From the NCBI GenBank assembly GCA_021151525.1, contig JAGKXD010000119.1:1-21565 (forward strand): DNA of 21,565 nucleotides. The letters run 5' to 3'. Shown piece after piece: positions 13,991 through 21,565 of this stretch. Source of the stretch: Cellvibrionaceae bacterium. Lineage in GTDB: Bacteria; Pseudomonadota; Gammaproteobacteria; Pseudomonadales; Cellvibrionaceae. The first letter of the stretch is position 1; the number at the start of each line of letters is the position of its first letter. The notes beneath the pieces were generated by a model. The model was not told where the DNA came from, did not search any database, and was given only the letters and a program-made list of their open reading frames with translations. Both the position numbers and the translations under genes were made by a program.

Positions 13991-15991
13991 TTAACGTGGT
14001 GAGCCGCTCGTCGGGGTAGGGGTTGTACAACTCATGAGAAGAGGGCGCACCCAATTACCGTGGTCACATTGATTGTTCTGGCCGGGCTCGGTCACAAAAC
14101 TCAATTGCTTTGGGTTATTGAGCGGTATACGAACAAAACGCAAGCTATCACCCATGACGCGGCCTGAATTAAATATCGTTTTACCATCGGCAATGACTTT
14201 GAACGTCATGCCGTCTGTACAGCCATTGTTATCAGCTATGCCGTAGCCAATATCCAGTGCTTGCGCCGGCTGAAGTACGGGCATGCTCCAGTTGCTTTGT
14301 CCATGCACACCAAATCCTGACGGAAAGTACTGGCCAGCGGTCATCATGCCAACGTTGCTGCTGGCTACCTCGCCGTCAATCTTGAGGGTATCGAAATCTT
14401 GGCTGCCGGTGAGCATGTTACTAGCCAACGGTTGTAGACAAGCAAGTTGCTCGGTGGAGCGACGACTCACCACGGCGTAATCACTAAAAGATTCTATTTG
14501 GAAACTTTGATCGCTGAACAACGCGAGCTCATGTTTATTCACCACCCAATAGTTTTGATGGTGAATATTTTGAGGTGTGAGCCCGATAGTGAAACGATCA
14601 AATCCGTTTACGCCTTGGAATGGCGATTTGCGATCGGGAATAACGGCGGTTTTGATGTAGGTGTTCACCGGTGTTTTGGTGAAAAATAACACCGAAATGT
14701 AAGGCATATTGGCGTTACCAGTGACTATGATCGGTGCATCTTTTGGTGCTATTTCTACAACACGCTTGATGGCTAAGCCAAATCCATCGAAGAAATCCGA
14801 CGCAATACGTTCTGACCAGCTCGTAAAATATTGCATGCTAAAAAGTAGACAGCACACCAATAAAACGGCTTGAGTCAGGTAGTTGAGCGCGCGCTCCTGT
14901 GCAATTAAGCGCAAACCACAAGCGGCTAACCACAGCGACGGTAACCATACCAAATTGATTCGGTTGATATTGGCTTCGGTGCAGAATGCGGTGAGCAGTG
15001 CGCAAAACATCCAAGCGAGCATCAGGCGATCAATCAAGGAACTATCTCGGCGAACGGTGAGTACGGCACCAATCACAACAAAAGGGGTTAAGAAAACATA
15101 TTGTGCGCCCCAAGCTGGAATGGCATTCCAAGGCAACCCGTCGTCGTGGGCACCGAAAAGCATGCGGATAACGGCAATGATATTGTCGGGAATCCGCGCC
15201 ATGCCGCCCTGAGCGAACGGCAAAAAGATGTTGCTGTAACGAGCTTCCGTTGGGTAGTGAGGGATGGTTATAAACCACAGGTGCCAATGCTCATGTCCTA
15301 TAGAGTTATTTAGGATAAATAACATCATGGGGAGCGCCACAACAAAAGATGCTAGGGTGCTTATCAAAAAGGTACGGAGTGCAATGCGCGTTTTATTGTG
15401 GATAAGGATGAGCGCACAAAGCAAAAATATCGGCGCAAACAAATAAGCTGGGCCGTAAGCGTATATGGACATGGTTAAGGCCACACAAGCCCACGGCAGG
15501 CGACGACTGAGATGCTCTGGCGCGCGAACCAGAAGATACACCGCAACAAGTACAACCGCAGGTACTATGTTAGATTCCAGCGCCCAGCGTGATGCCATGA
15601 TGTGCCACGGACTAGTGACCAGCAGCAGTAGGGCCAGTATGCCCATGGTTTGGTCGCGACGGCGACCCAGCTGCCAGAAGAGCCACAAGCATGCAACACC
15701 CCAGAAAGCTGATGTCAGGCGTAAGCTAAAAACGGATAAATCGAAAAGCGCAATAAACGGCATCGACAAGTATCCGTAAAGCACATTTTGGCCGCTGCCC
15801 CACGCAATAAAATTTACGGGCCATGAAACGCCGTTACGATCTATCCCAGAATGAAGTAGCGCCCAAGCGTCATAGCCAATTGAGGCCTCATCTTGGTTGA
15901 GTCCGCCGGGAATTTCACCTAGCCAAAAAAATCGTAAAGCGGTACCCAGTGCAAGCAGTAAAAACGCCCAGTGTTTAGCGGTGAAAGTCAT
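13991..15991 (-). CDS. GT-C membrane glycosyltransferase (ArnT/PMT-like) with C-terminal NPCBM-like domain
   Basis: 666 residues. Residues 1 to about 400 carry some 11-12 membrane helices. The first external loop has GGLNQDEASIGYDAW (30-43), with the Asp-Glu pair typical of ArnT/PMT-type GT-C enzymes, which use polyprenyl-phosphate sugars on the periplasmic side. After a mixed periplasmic domain (about 400-530), residues 540-650 read like an NPCBM domain: FPSGFGVHGQSNW, FKVIADGKTIFNSG, PLNNPKQLSFV and a closing DHGNW. That family (novel putative carbohydrate-binding module) is usually found in secreted glycosidases. The fusion suggests the enzyme binds its glycan acceptor or product. The start overlaps the stop of the upstream acyltransferase gene by 4 bp (ATGA), so the two are translationally coupled. 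Acceptor unknown: lipid A, O-antigen, exopolysaccharide or protein. Confidence 0.85.
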   Translation of the reverse strand: MTFTAKHWAFLLLALGTALRFFWLGEIPGGLNQDEASIGYDAWALLHSGIDRNGVSWPVNFIAWGSGQNVLYGYLSMPFIALFDLSVFSLRLTSAFWGVACLWLFWQLGRRRDQTMGILALLLLVTSPWHIMASRWALESNIVPAVVLVAVYLLVRAPEHLSRRLPWACVALTMSIYAYGPAYLFAPIFLLCALILIHNKTRIALRTFLISTLASFVVALPMMLFILNNSIGHEHWHLWFITIPHYPTEARYSNIFLPFAQGGMARIPDNIIAVIRMLFGAHDDGLPWNAIPAWGAQYVFLTPFVVIGAVLTVRRDSSLIDRLMLAWMFCALLTAFCTEANINRINLVWLPSLWLAACGLRLIAQERALNYLTQAVLLVCCLLFSMQYFTSWSERIASDFFDGFGLAIKRVVEIAPKDAPIIVTGNANMPYISVLFFTKTPVNTYIKTAVIPDRKSPFQGVNGFDRFTIGLTPQNIHHQNYWVVNKHELALFSDQSFQIESFSDYAVVSRRSTEQLACLQPLASNMLTGSQDFDTLKIDGEVASSNVGMMTAGQYFPSGFGVHGQSNWSMPVLQPAQALDIGYGIADNNGCTDGMTFKVIADGKTIFNSGRVMGDSLRFVRIPLNNPKQLSFVTEPGQNNQCDHGNWVRPLLMSCTTPTPTSGSPR

Positions 15992-17334
15992 GCTAACTCC
16001 TTATGGTTCTTTTTATTCGCGGTAACTGATGACGATTGCTGTTCGCCTTGCGCGGATTTTTTGAATGAGTTTCGTGTTAACAATCTGTGTTGGCGTTTGG
16101 CAGCGATTTTTTGGAAAAATTCGCGATAGTTGCGAATTTTTCGATGCTCCGGTGCAGAAGAACTGTTACGGCTTAACCATTTTGCTAGCTTGGGAGCAGC
16201 ATCTATGGCGGGGGATTCGATAAATCGCCAGCTCAATGCAGACACTCCTACCAACACCACAGTTGCTATAAAAACTATGCCCCAGTATCGGTGTTCTGTA
16301 AGACCAGGGGTGCGCAATTCATCTGGTACTACATATAAAAACACGACATGTAATACCACACCCTGCAATAGATAAACGCCATAACTCACAGCACTCAATG
16401 CGCGGATGGGACGCATGCTTAGGAACCCATAAAGATTGGCACCGCAGGCCAAGAGTGTGAGTGCAGTTGCAAATGAAAATAAACAGGGCAGGGAGCCGTA
16501 GTCAAAGCAGGTGTAACCTACGATAAGGCAAGCTAGAGCTGCCGGATTAGCGGCTGGGCCGCGTAAAGAATCGCGCATCCGATGATTGCGCACTATGGCT
16601 GCGGCAGCTCCCCCGCAAGCGAAATCAATAAACATCATTATGTCCAGTTGCCAAGCGCTAAAGAAAATCACACACAACATACTCATGGTGATCCACACAC
16701 TCGAGCCCGCTTTATTTCTTGTACCTATCAACAAGCCGAGCGAAGGCAGGATCAAGTAAAAATACCACTCATAAGGTAGTGTCCAGATAACTCCAGCAGT
16801 GATCAAATGGGTTTCTAGGCGCTGGTTAATATCGGGATGCCCTGGAATTGTGAACAATAACCACGAGCGAATTTCTCCCAGCAATGTGAAAGCATCTTCG
16901 TTAAAACGACCGTGGGTATCTATTGCAACTATGATCAGTACCGCTAACACCAAGCATAAATAAAGCGGAGTGAGACGCATAACGCGTGAACAATAAAGCT
17001 TCAGCCAATCAATTTCGCGTGTGCGGCCATCAATTAATTTGAGTGAAAATAAAAAGCCAGTCAGCATAAAAAATATATTTACACTGGCGTGGCCGAAACT
17101 CATGTAAAGACCAGATGAATAGAAATTCCAGTTACCGTTGGAGGCGTAGCTGTACCAGTAAGTAGCGTGGTGGAGAAACACGCCCAAAGCCAAAAGCCCG
17201 CGTAATCCATCAATACTGGCAAATTCATGGCTTTGGGTGCTGGCAAGATTCCTAACAAAATAGTTGGCGCATACTAGGGCAATCAGTAAAACAATGGCGG
17301 CAGGTAATAGACCCGACAGGGTAAAAAAATCCAC
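15988..17334 (-). CDS. Acyltransferase-3 family membrane protein (OafA-like)
   Basis: 448 residues with about 10 membrane helices. The family signature SIDGLRGLLALGVFLHH is at 40-56, with the conserved Arg45 and the His pair at 55/56 that in this family take part in acyl transfer. Then come the FFMLTGFLFSLK, RVMRLTPLYL and TLPYEWYFY motifs, and FIESPAI near residue 380. Family role: O-acylation, often acetylation, of LPS, exopolysaccharide or other extracytoplasmic glycans. A Lys/Arg-rich tail of about 60 residues follows the last helix. Start: GTG 17334 with GGAG 6 bases upstream. It is coupled to the GT-C gene by a 4-bp overlap, which points to one joint glycan-modifying module. Preceded by pth (stop at 17512). 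Confidence 0.9.
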   Translation of the reverse strand: MDFFTLSGLLPAAIVLLIALVCANYFVRNLASTQSHEFASIDGLRGLLALGVFLHHATYWYSYASNGNWNFYSSGLYMSFGHASVNIFFMLTGFLFSLKLIDGRTREIDWLKLYCSRVMRLTPLYLCLVLAVLIIVAIDTHGRFNEDAFTLLGEIRSWLLFTIPGHPDINQRLETHLITAGVIWTLPYEWYFYLILPSLGLLIGTRNKAGSSVWITMSMLCVIFFSAWQLDIMMFIDFACGGAAAAIVRNHRMRDSLRGPAANPAALACLIVGYTCFDYGSLPCLFSFATALTLLACGANLYGFLSMRPIRALSAVSYGVYLLQGVVLHVVFLYVVPDELRTPGLTEHRYWGIVFIATVVLVGVSALSWRFIESPAIDAAPKLAKWLSRNSSSAPEHRKIRNYREFFQKIAAKRQHRLLTRNSFKKSAQGEQQSSSVTANKKNHKELA

Positions 17335-17511
17335 AACTTACTCCGGAACCATACAAAGGTTGCAATTATTATTAGATAGAGCGGGTTAGATAGTTGATCG
17401 ATTGATCTGTGTTATTTATTGATCATTGCCACAAGGATTTGATGGTTTAATTATTTTTGAACTATAAAGTTTACATCGATATGCGGTAGCCCAGCGGTGC
17501 TGAGCACATTA

Positions 17512-18108
17512 TCAGTTTTTGGCTGTAGTGTGCAGGTTTTTCATGGCAGTGTTCCAGTCGCCCTTGACTGCTTCGGGCAAACATTGAATTGCACGGCCAA
17601 TTGCATCGTCTGTTAATTGCTGCTCCGCTGAGGGAGCACGTTTTAATACAAAATTTGCAACTTGCGGTGCGCTACCCGGGTGTCCAATGCCTAATCGCAA
17701 GCGCGGAAAATTCTGATTGTTGCCAAGAGCAGCAATAATATCGCGCAATCCGTTGTGCCCACCGTGCCCACCATTAAGTTTGAAGCGGGCGACACCGGGC
17801 GCTAAGTCTAATTCATCGTGAGCAACCAAAATGGCTTCAGGCGGAATTTTAAAAAAATTCGCCATGGCGCCGACTGCTTGTCCACTGCGGTTCATAAACG
17901 TAGTTGGTATTAATAACCGAAGATCCTGTCCCAGATAATTTACTCGGCAAGTAAGACCAAAATATTTATTATCGGGAACAAGATTTACCCCCAATTTACG
18001 TGCGAGTTGTTCAACAAAATCTGCTCCTGCGTTGTGGCGGGTGCGTTCATATTCATTGCCTGGGTTGCCAAGGCCGACGATCAATTGTAAGACAGGTTGT
18101 TGGGGCAT
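17512..18108 (-). CDS. pth: Peptidyl-tRNA hydrolase
   Basis: 198 residues, full length. It releases tRNA from prematurely dropped peptidyl-tRNA and is essential for tRNA recycling, in the cytoplasm. Known active residues are all present and shifted by 5 from E. coli: Asn15 (GLGNPG), His25 (catalytic, RHNAG), Asn73 (TFMNRSG), Asp98 (AHDELD) and Asn119 (GGHNGL). Its start lies inside the 3' end of the upstream acyltransferase gene (28-bp overlap), and the ribosome site before the ATG is weak. Expression may therefore depend on coupling to that foreign-looking neighbour. In related genomes it normally sits directly between rplY and ychF. Confidence 0.97.
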   Translation of the reverse strand: MPQQPVLQLIVGLGNPGNEYERTRHNAGADFVEQLARKLGVNLVPDNKYFGLTCRVNYLGQDLRLLIPTTFMNRSGQAVGAMANFFKIPPEAILVAHDELDLAPGVARFKLNGGHGGHNGLRDIIAALGNNQNFPRLRLGIGHPGSAPQVANFVLKRAPSAEQQLTDDAIGRAIQCLPEAVKGDWNTAMKNLHTTAKN

Positions 18109-19211
18109 TCGGTTGTCTCTGGTGTTGGGGTTTTTACAGGTTGTGCGTGTTTCAGGAAGCGTTTTTCAATAAGGTGCCATGATAAATAAGCCAGCGGTAA
18201 AGTACAGATAATATTCAGTGCTATAAACGACCAGAGCCCCAACTCTTGTTGAAACCCAAGCATCTGCAAGGTCAAGCGTATGGGCCAGTGATAGAGATAA
18301 ACTCCAAAGGATAAATCACCGATCTTTTTACTGATATTTCGCAGGGGTAACATGAAGCAAAGTGAAATAACAAGGTAAGTAAAACAGCCTGGGAAAACTA
18401 CTGGTAAGTAATCAGTTTTTGTTGCTAGAACAAGAATAAACAAACTAATAAAGGCGCCTGCCCAACTAGGAATTAAAAAATCGCGATAGAGAAAAATTGT
18501 TGAGCCCCACATAAATACAACCAAAAATAATAGGAAGCGCTCATCGCCAAACCACCCGCTGTAAGCGTTGTGAAATTCTGGACTGTAGGTGTAGATCAAA
18601 CGAATTGCGCTCAGGCCGAGGGTGATTGCTAGAACACCATTGCGCTGCAGACTTTTTTGAAAAAAGTTCAGTGAACTTATGGTTGCTAAAAGAACACCCA
18701 AAATAATGTAGCAGCTTATTTCGTGACGAATAGTCCAGTAAGGGCCGTTGACCTGATCAATTGCTACATCGCTAATAGATTGAGTCTGAATTGCTGCATC
18801 CATATTGGTGACAAGGAATTTCCATATGTAAATTGCGTTATTATCCCAAAAGCCCGAGAGCGTTTTTAGCTTCAAAAAATACCACAGCGGTGCAAAAAAT
18901 AGTGCGCATATAATTAGCGAACACCAAAAACCGGGGAAAATTCGTTTGAAACGTTTGGTTAGAAAATCAATCGTGCCGTTTGAATTTATATGGCTACCAG
19001 TTACTAGAAAGCCTGAAATAGCAAAAAATCCCCAGAGTCCAATGCTGCCTGTATGTAAATTGTCGAAGCCCATCGCGTCCCAATGCAAAATATCGGGTTC
19101 ACCATAAAGATAGCGAGAATGTGCGTAGACGACAAAAAAAGCGAAAAGCAGGCGTGCGAAATCGAATGCATTATTTTTTAAATCAGGTTTGGTCACAGAA
19201 AAGATAGACAT
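18081..19211 (-). CDS. Acyltransferase-3 family membrane protein (second copy, divergent)
   Basis: 376 residues with about 10 membrane helices. The signature NAFDFARLLFAFFVVYAHSR is at 14-33, with Arg20 and His31 as the conserved polar residues. GFFAISGFLVTGS, FLTKRFKRIFPGFW, PYWTIRHEISCY and SFGVYLYHWPIR are further typical blocks, and LIEKRFLKH closes the last helix. Likely O-acylates an envelope or exported glycan. It is only distantly similar to the copy at 15988-17334. Start: ATG 19211 with AAGGA 7 bases upstream. Its last 28 bases overlap the pth start. It separates rplY from pth, which are neighbours in most relatives. Compared with rplY and pth it is AT-rich. Confidence 0.9.
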   Translation of the reverse strand: MSIFSVTKPDLKNNAFDFARLLFAFFVVYAHSRYLYGEPDILHWDAMGFDNLHTGSIGLWGFFAISGFLVTGSHINSNGTIDFLTKRFKRIFPGFWCSLIICALFFAPLWYFLKLKTLSGFWDNNAIYIWKFLVTNMDAAIQTQSISDVAIDQVNGPYWTIRHEISCYIILGVLLATISSLNFFQKSLQRNGVLAITLGLSAIRLIYTYSPEFHNAYSGWFGDERFLLFLVVFMWGSTIFLYRDFLIPSWAGAFISLFILVLATKTDYLPVVFPGCFTYLVISLCFMLPLRNISKKIGDLSFGVYLYHWPIRLTLQMLGFQQELGLWSFIALNIICTLPLAYLSWHLIEKRFLKHAQPVKTPTPETTECPNNLSYN

Positions 19212-19347
19212 ATTTTTATCCTTTTTATGTCGAGGAGAACAGGGTTGCTATTTTGAATCTTTGTACGCTGAAACCACTTCTCTCTTAAATCTTATCCCTA
19301 GGGTTCCAGCTGATGTTCTTATTTTAATGATATGTTGTTCTAGATAC

Positions 19348-19447
19348 GGAGCGAGAATAAACACTCTTTAGGATATCTGCAAATGGCTGCTTTTAGTGTA
19401 ATTTAATTTATTGTTATGGAGCGAGAGATAATACGCTTGGATATTGG
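19348..19447. repeat. Imperfect direct repeat pair upstream of the acyltransferase gene
   Basis: GGAGCGAGAATAAACACTCT… (19348-19378) and GGAGCGAGAGATAATACGCT… (19418-19447) both continue into GGATAT, 70 bp apart. On the minus strand each unit contains TATT-rich boxes that could be -10 elements, so this could be a duplicated promoter or operator. Confidence 0.5.
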
Positions 19448-19539
19448 CAGAGCGCTAAAATTGCATCACAAAATAAAGCTGATGATAAGCAAAGTTAAAT
19501 CAGGGGCGCTTTTAAGAAGGAATTAATAAAGCAGAAAAT

Positions 19540-19578
19540 AAAAAAGGGGCAGAAAATAAATCTTCTGCCCCTTTTTTT
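19540..19578. terminator. Intrinsic terminator of rplY
   Basis: GGGGCAGAA (19546-19554) pairs with TTCTGCCCC (19563-19571) around AATAAATC, with A and T tracts outside. On the minus strand it starts about 12 bases after the rplY stop. Confidence 0.93.
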
Positions 19579-19590
19579 GCAACCGAAAAA

Positions 19591-20205
19591 TTACTCAGCA
19601 GCAGTTTCTTCAGCAGCGCCTTTCGGCTTAACGATAGTGGCAACGGCCAAATCGTGATCTGCACCGTGAGCAAGAGCAACAGAGGTTACGCCGCTTGGCA
19701 ATTTAAGATCAGAGATGTGGATGATGGTGCCGATTTCAGCGTTAGCCAAGTCAACTTCAATGTACTCAGGCAAGTTGTGTGGCAAGCAAGAAACGTCGAT
19801 AGAAGTGATGTTGTGAACCACTTTACCGCCTTGGATTTTCACGCCTTTAGAGGTTGCTTCGTTGATGAAGTGCAAAGGTACGTGAGTGGTCAAGCGAGTG
19901 TTGCGATCGATACGCAAGAAGTCTGCGTGCAATACAACTGGCTTGGCTGGGTGACGTTGCAAGTCTTTCAGAATTACGTCTTGCGCAACACCGTCAACGC
20001 TCAAGCTGATGATGTGTGAGTAAAACGCTTCGTGTTCCAAGTGCTTAATCAACTCGTTGTGAGAAACACTGATGCTGATTGGAGCAACATTGCCACCGTA
20101 TACAACACCTGGAACTTGGTCAGCCAAACGACGCAGGCGGCGGCTCGCACCTTTCCCCAAGTCGTTACGTGCTGTTGCATCTAATTTAAAGTCTTCTTGA
20201 GACAT
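19591..20205 (-). CDS. rplY: 50S ribosomal protein L25/general stress protein Ctc (long form)
   Basis: 204 residues: an N-terminal L25 domain that binds 5S rRNA (LDATARNDLGKGASRRLRR at 8-26, PGVVYGG, then VILKDLQRHPAKPVVLHADFLRID) followed by the C-terminal TL5/CTC beta domain (VPLHFINEATSKGVKIQGG onward). E. coli L25 has only the first domain; the long form is usual in Pseudomonas and relatives. The ATG at 20205 follows GAGGAAGTAACC. It is 98 bp after prs and most likely in the same transcript, closed by a strong terminator. That terminator cuts the ancestral link to pth. Confidence 0.96.
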   Translation of the reverse strand: MSQEDFKLDATARNDLGKGASRRLRRLADQVPGVVYGGNVAPISISVSHNELIKHLEHEAFYSHIISLSVDGVAQDVILKDLQRHPAKPVVLHADFLRIDRNTRLTTHVPLHFINEATSKGVKIQGGKVVHNITSIDVSCLPHNLPEYIEVDLANAEIGTIIHISDLKLPSGVTSVALAHGADHDLAVATIVKPKGAAEETAAE

Positions 20206-20303
20206 GGTTACTTCCTCAATTTGCCAAATCCGCGACCAGAACTTGGCAGGTTTTTATGACCGCATTGCTGTTGCGCTGCGGCGGTTTTCCAAAGGGATAT
20301 TCC

Positions 20304-21245
20304 TTAGCGGAACATCGCACTCAGGGATTCTTCATTGCTCAAGCGGCGCATAGCTTCCGCGAGCATTCTGGATAAGGTCAGCTGACGCACCTTGGCGCAG
20401 TTTTTTATCGCATCGCTCAGTGGGATGGAATCGGTAACAACCAATTCGTCCAGCTCTGAGTTGTTCAAATTGTCTACTGCTTTGCCGGACAAAACAGGGT
20501 GAGTTGCATAGGCAACCACGCGTTTTGCGCCGTGTTCTTTCAATGCTTTTGCTGCGCTGCACAGTGTGCCCGCAGTGTCCACCATATCGTCAACCAACAA
20601 GCAGGTGCGACCTTCAATTTCACCGATAATGTGCATAACTTCCGCGACGTTAGCACGTGGGCGACGCTTATCGATGATCGCCAAATCAATGCCTAATTGT
20701 TTTGCTACCGCACGGGCACGAACTACGCCACCGATATCGGGAGAAACCACAATCAGGTTTTCAAATTTTTGCTGTTCAATGTCCTCGAGTAACACGGGTG
20801 AACCGTAAACGTTATCTACGGGAACATCGAAGAAACCTTGAATCTGCTCAGCGTGCAGGTCAACCGTCAATACGCGGTCTACACCTACGCCTACCATCAT
20901 GTCCGCTACTACTTTTGCGGTGATGGGTACACGTGCTGAACGTACGCGGCGATCCTGACGGGCGTAACCGAAGTAGGGTACTACTGCGGTGATGCGGCCT
21001 GCGGATGCGCGACGCAAAGCGTCTACCATCACAATCAGTTCCATCAGGTTGTCGTTGGTGGGGGCGCAGGTTGGCTGCACCACAAACACATCGCGACCGC
21101 GTACATTCACATTTAATTCAACCGCAATCTCACCATCGGAGAATTGCGCTACAGATGCATCACCCAGTGTTAAACCGAGTTCATCAACGATTTTGTGAGC
21201 CAAATCAGGATTAGCGTTACCGGTAAAGACCATGAAATCAGTCAC
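20304..21245 (-). CDS. prs: Ribose-phosphate pyrophosphokinase (PRPP synthetase)
   Basis: I place the start at the GTG at 21245, since AAAGG lies 8 bases upstream and the resulting 313 residues (MTDFMVFTGNANPDL...) match the length and N terminus of the Pseudomonas enzyme. The frame is open further to 21287 without support. Makes PRPP from ribose-5-phosphate and ATP for purine, pyrimidine, His, Trp and NAD synthesis. Motifs: flexible-loop YFGYARQDRRVRSARVPI at 91-108, TVDLHAEQIQGFFDVP at 127-142 with catalytic His131, the KRRPRANVAEVMHI loop at 193-206, and the ribose-phosphate loop VDDMVDTAGT at 218-227. Full length, well conserved. Follows tRNA-Gln and precedes rplY, the gene order found in Pseudomonas. 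Confidence 0.97.
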   Translation of the reverse strand: MTDFMVFTGNANPDLAHKIVDELGLTLGDASVAQFSDGEIAVELNVNVRGRDVFVVQPTCAPTNDNLMELIVMVDALRRASAGRITAVVPYFGYARQDRRVRSARVPITAKVVADMMVGVGVDRVLTVDLHAEQIQGFFDVPVDNVYGSPVLLEDIEQQKFENLIVVSPDIGGVVRARAVAKQLGIDLAIIDKRRPRANVAEVMHIIGEIEGRTCLLVDDMVDTAGTLCSAAKALKEHGAKRVVAYATHPVLSGKAVDNLNNSELDELVVTDSIPLSDAIKNCAKVRQLTLSRMLAEAMRRLSNEESLSAMFR

Positions 21246-21460
21246 GTCAGACACCTTTGCAATAGCTAGAGTTGTGTGGAATACCAATGCCGATTTTGAT
21301 TGCCATAGGCGAATCAGAAGTTTTTACCCTTTGAAATTTCCGGGTATTACTCGCTGTACAGCTATCGTATTCTGGATTTAAGTAGGAAAGTATAGATGGT
21401 GAGATCATTGTTGTTGCTTCGTTTAGAACAGCTCTTAGGCTGAACAATGACTCTAGAAAA

Positions 21461-21535
21461 TGGCAGGGGCGGAAGGACTCGAACCTACGAATGGCGGGAT
21501 CAAAACCCGCTGCCTTACCACTTGGCGACGCCCCT
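21461..21535 (-). tRNA. tRNA-Gln (TTG)
   Basis: 75 nt with encoded CCA. Acceptor AGGGGCG pairs with CGCCCCT. The D arm region is TCGCCAAGTGGTAAGGCA. The anticodon stem GCGGG/CCCGC encloses TTTTGAT, anticodon TTG. The T arm includes GTTCGAGTC. The sequence is close to E. coli tRNA-Gln. It sits just upstream of prs, as in Pseudomonas; its own promoter is at or beyond the window edge. Confidence 0.96.
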
Positions 21536-21565
21536 GTTGTACTTGATCAAATGTTGCTGGGAAGC

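Larger units (their letters stand above)
19212..19590. other. Intergenic region between rplY and the acyltransferase gene
   Basis: About 380 bp, AT-rich. It contains the rplY terminator at the right, and an imperfect direct repeat (19348-19378 and 19418-19447) that lies upstream of the minus-strand acyltransferase gene, where its promoter should be. A 60-codon plus-strand frame at 19189-19371 overlaps that gene's start and looks spurious. Confidence 0.5.

Noticed and set aside
17465..17511. Palindrome GTGCTGAGCAC just after the pth stop as a terminator
   Set aside because: The stem is only 5 bp with no T-tract on the minus strand, so termination after pth is not supported.
21246..21287. Longer prs start giving 327 residues
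   Set aside because: The extra N-terminal 14 residues have no counterpart in known PRPP synthetases, and the ribosome site fits the GTG at 21245.
21247..21447. 66-codon minus-strand frame between tRNA-Gln and prs
   Set aside because: No family features. It ends just before the prs start and could be chance in the prs leader; a leader peptide cannot be shown.

Overview
The window looks like chromosomal DNA of a cellulose-degrading gammaproteobacterium close to Cellvibrio. It encodes a secreted CBM2–Ser-linker–GH5 cellulase, and its block tRNA-Gln – prs – rplY – pth – ychF has a gene order and protein sequences familiar from Pseudomonas and Cellvibrio relatives. No database search was possible, so the taxon is inferred.

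Layout. 1-3000: a membrane-bound AraC-type regulator (minus strand, cut by the window edge), about 600 bp without a gene, then a TPR-sulfotransferase on an AT-rich stretch. 3009-3999: mostly non-coding, containing a broken copy of the 3' part of tRNA-Met with its terminator. 3603-5717: a unit of about 2 kb bounded by 97-bp direct repeats made of the tRNA-Met 3' part plus its terminator. It carries two convergent AT-rich genes: a proteasome-fold (Ntn) hydrolase with Thr1/Asp17/Lys33 in exact register, and a membrane-anchored coiled-coil protein. This is the most island-like part of the window. 5641-9165: intact tRNA-Met, then aroA, a hotdog thioesterase and yegD (Hsp70-like), all core-type genes. 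9158-11410 (minus): an MFS transporter that seems to lack an internal segment, and ychF. 11993-13912: the cellulase. 13991-19211 (minus): a GT-C glycosyltransferase with a C-terminal NPCBM-like domain, translationally coupled to an acyltransferase-3 gene; then pth; then a second acyltransferase-3 gene overlapping pth. 19591-21535 (minus): rplY, prs and tRNA-Gln.

How it fits together. The housekeeping block prs–rplY–pth–ychF (nucleotide precursor supply, ribosomal protein L25, peptidyl-tRNA recycling, ribosome-associated ATPase) is split at two places by envelope or glycan-modifying genes. One acyltransferase lies between rplY and pth. An acyltransferase/glycosyltransferase pair plus the cellulase lie between pth and ychF. 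ychF has its own promoter, as expected after separation from pth. The most unusual loci are the tRNA-bounded two-gene insert with the proteasome-like hydrolase, the NPCBM-fused glycosyltransferase next to a cellulase with a Ser-rich linker, and the shortened MFS transporter.
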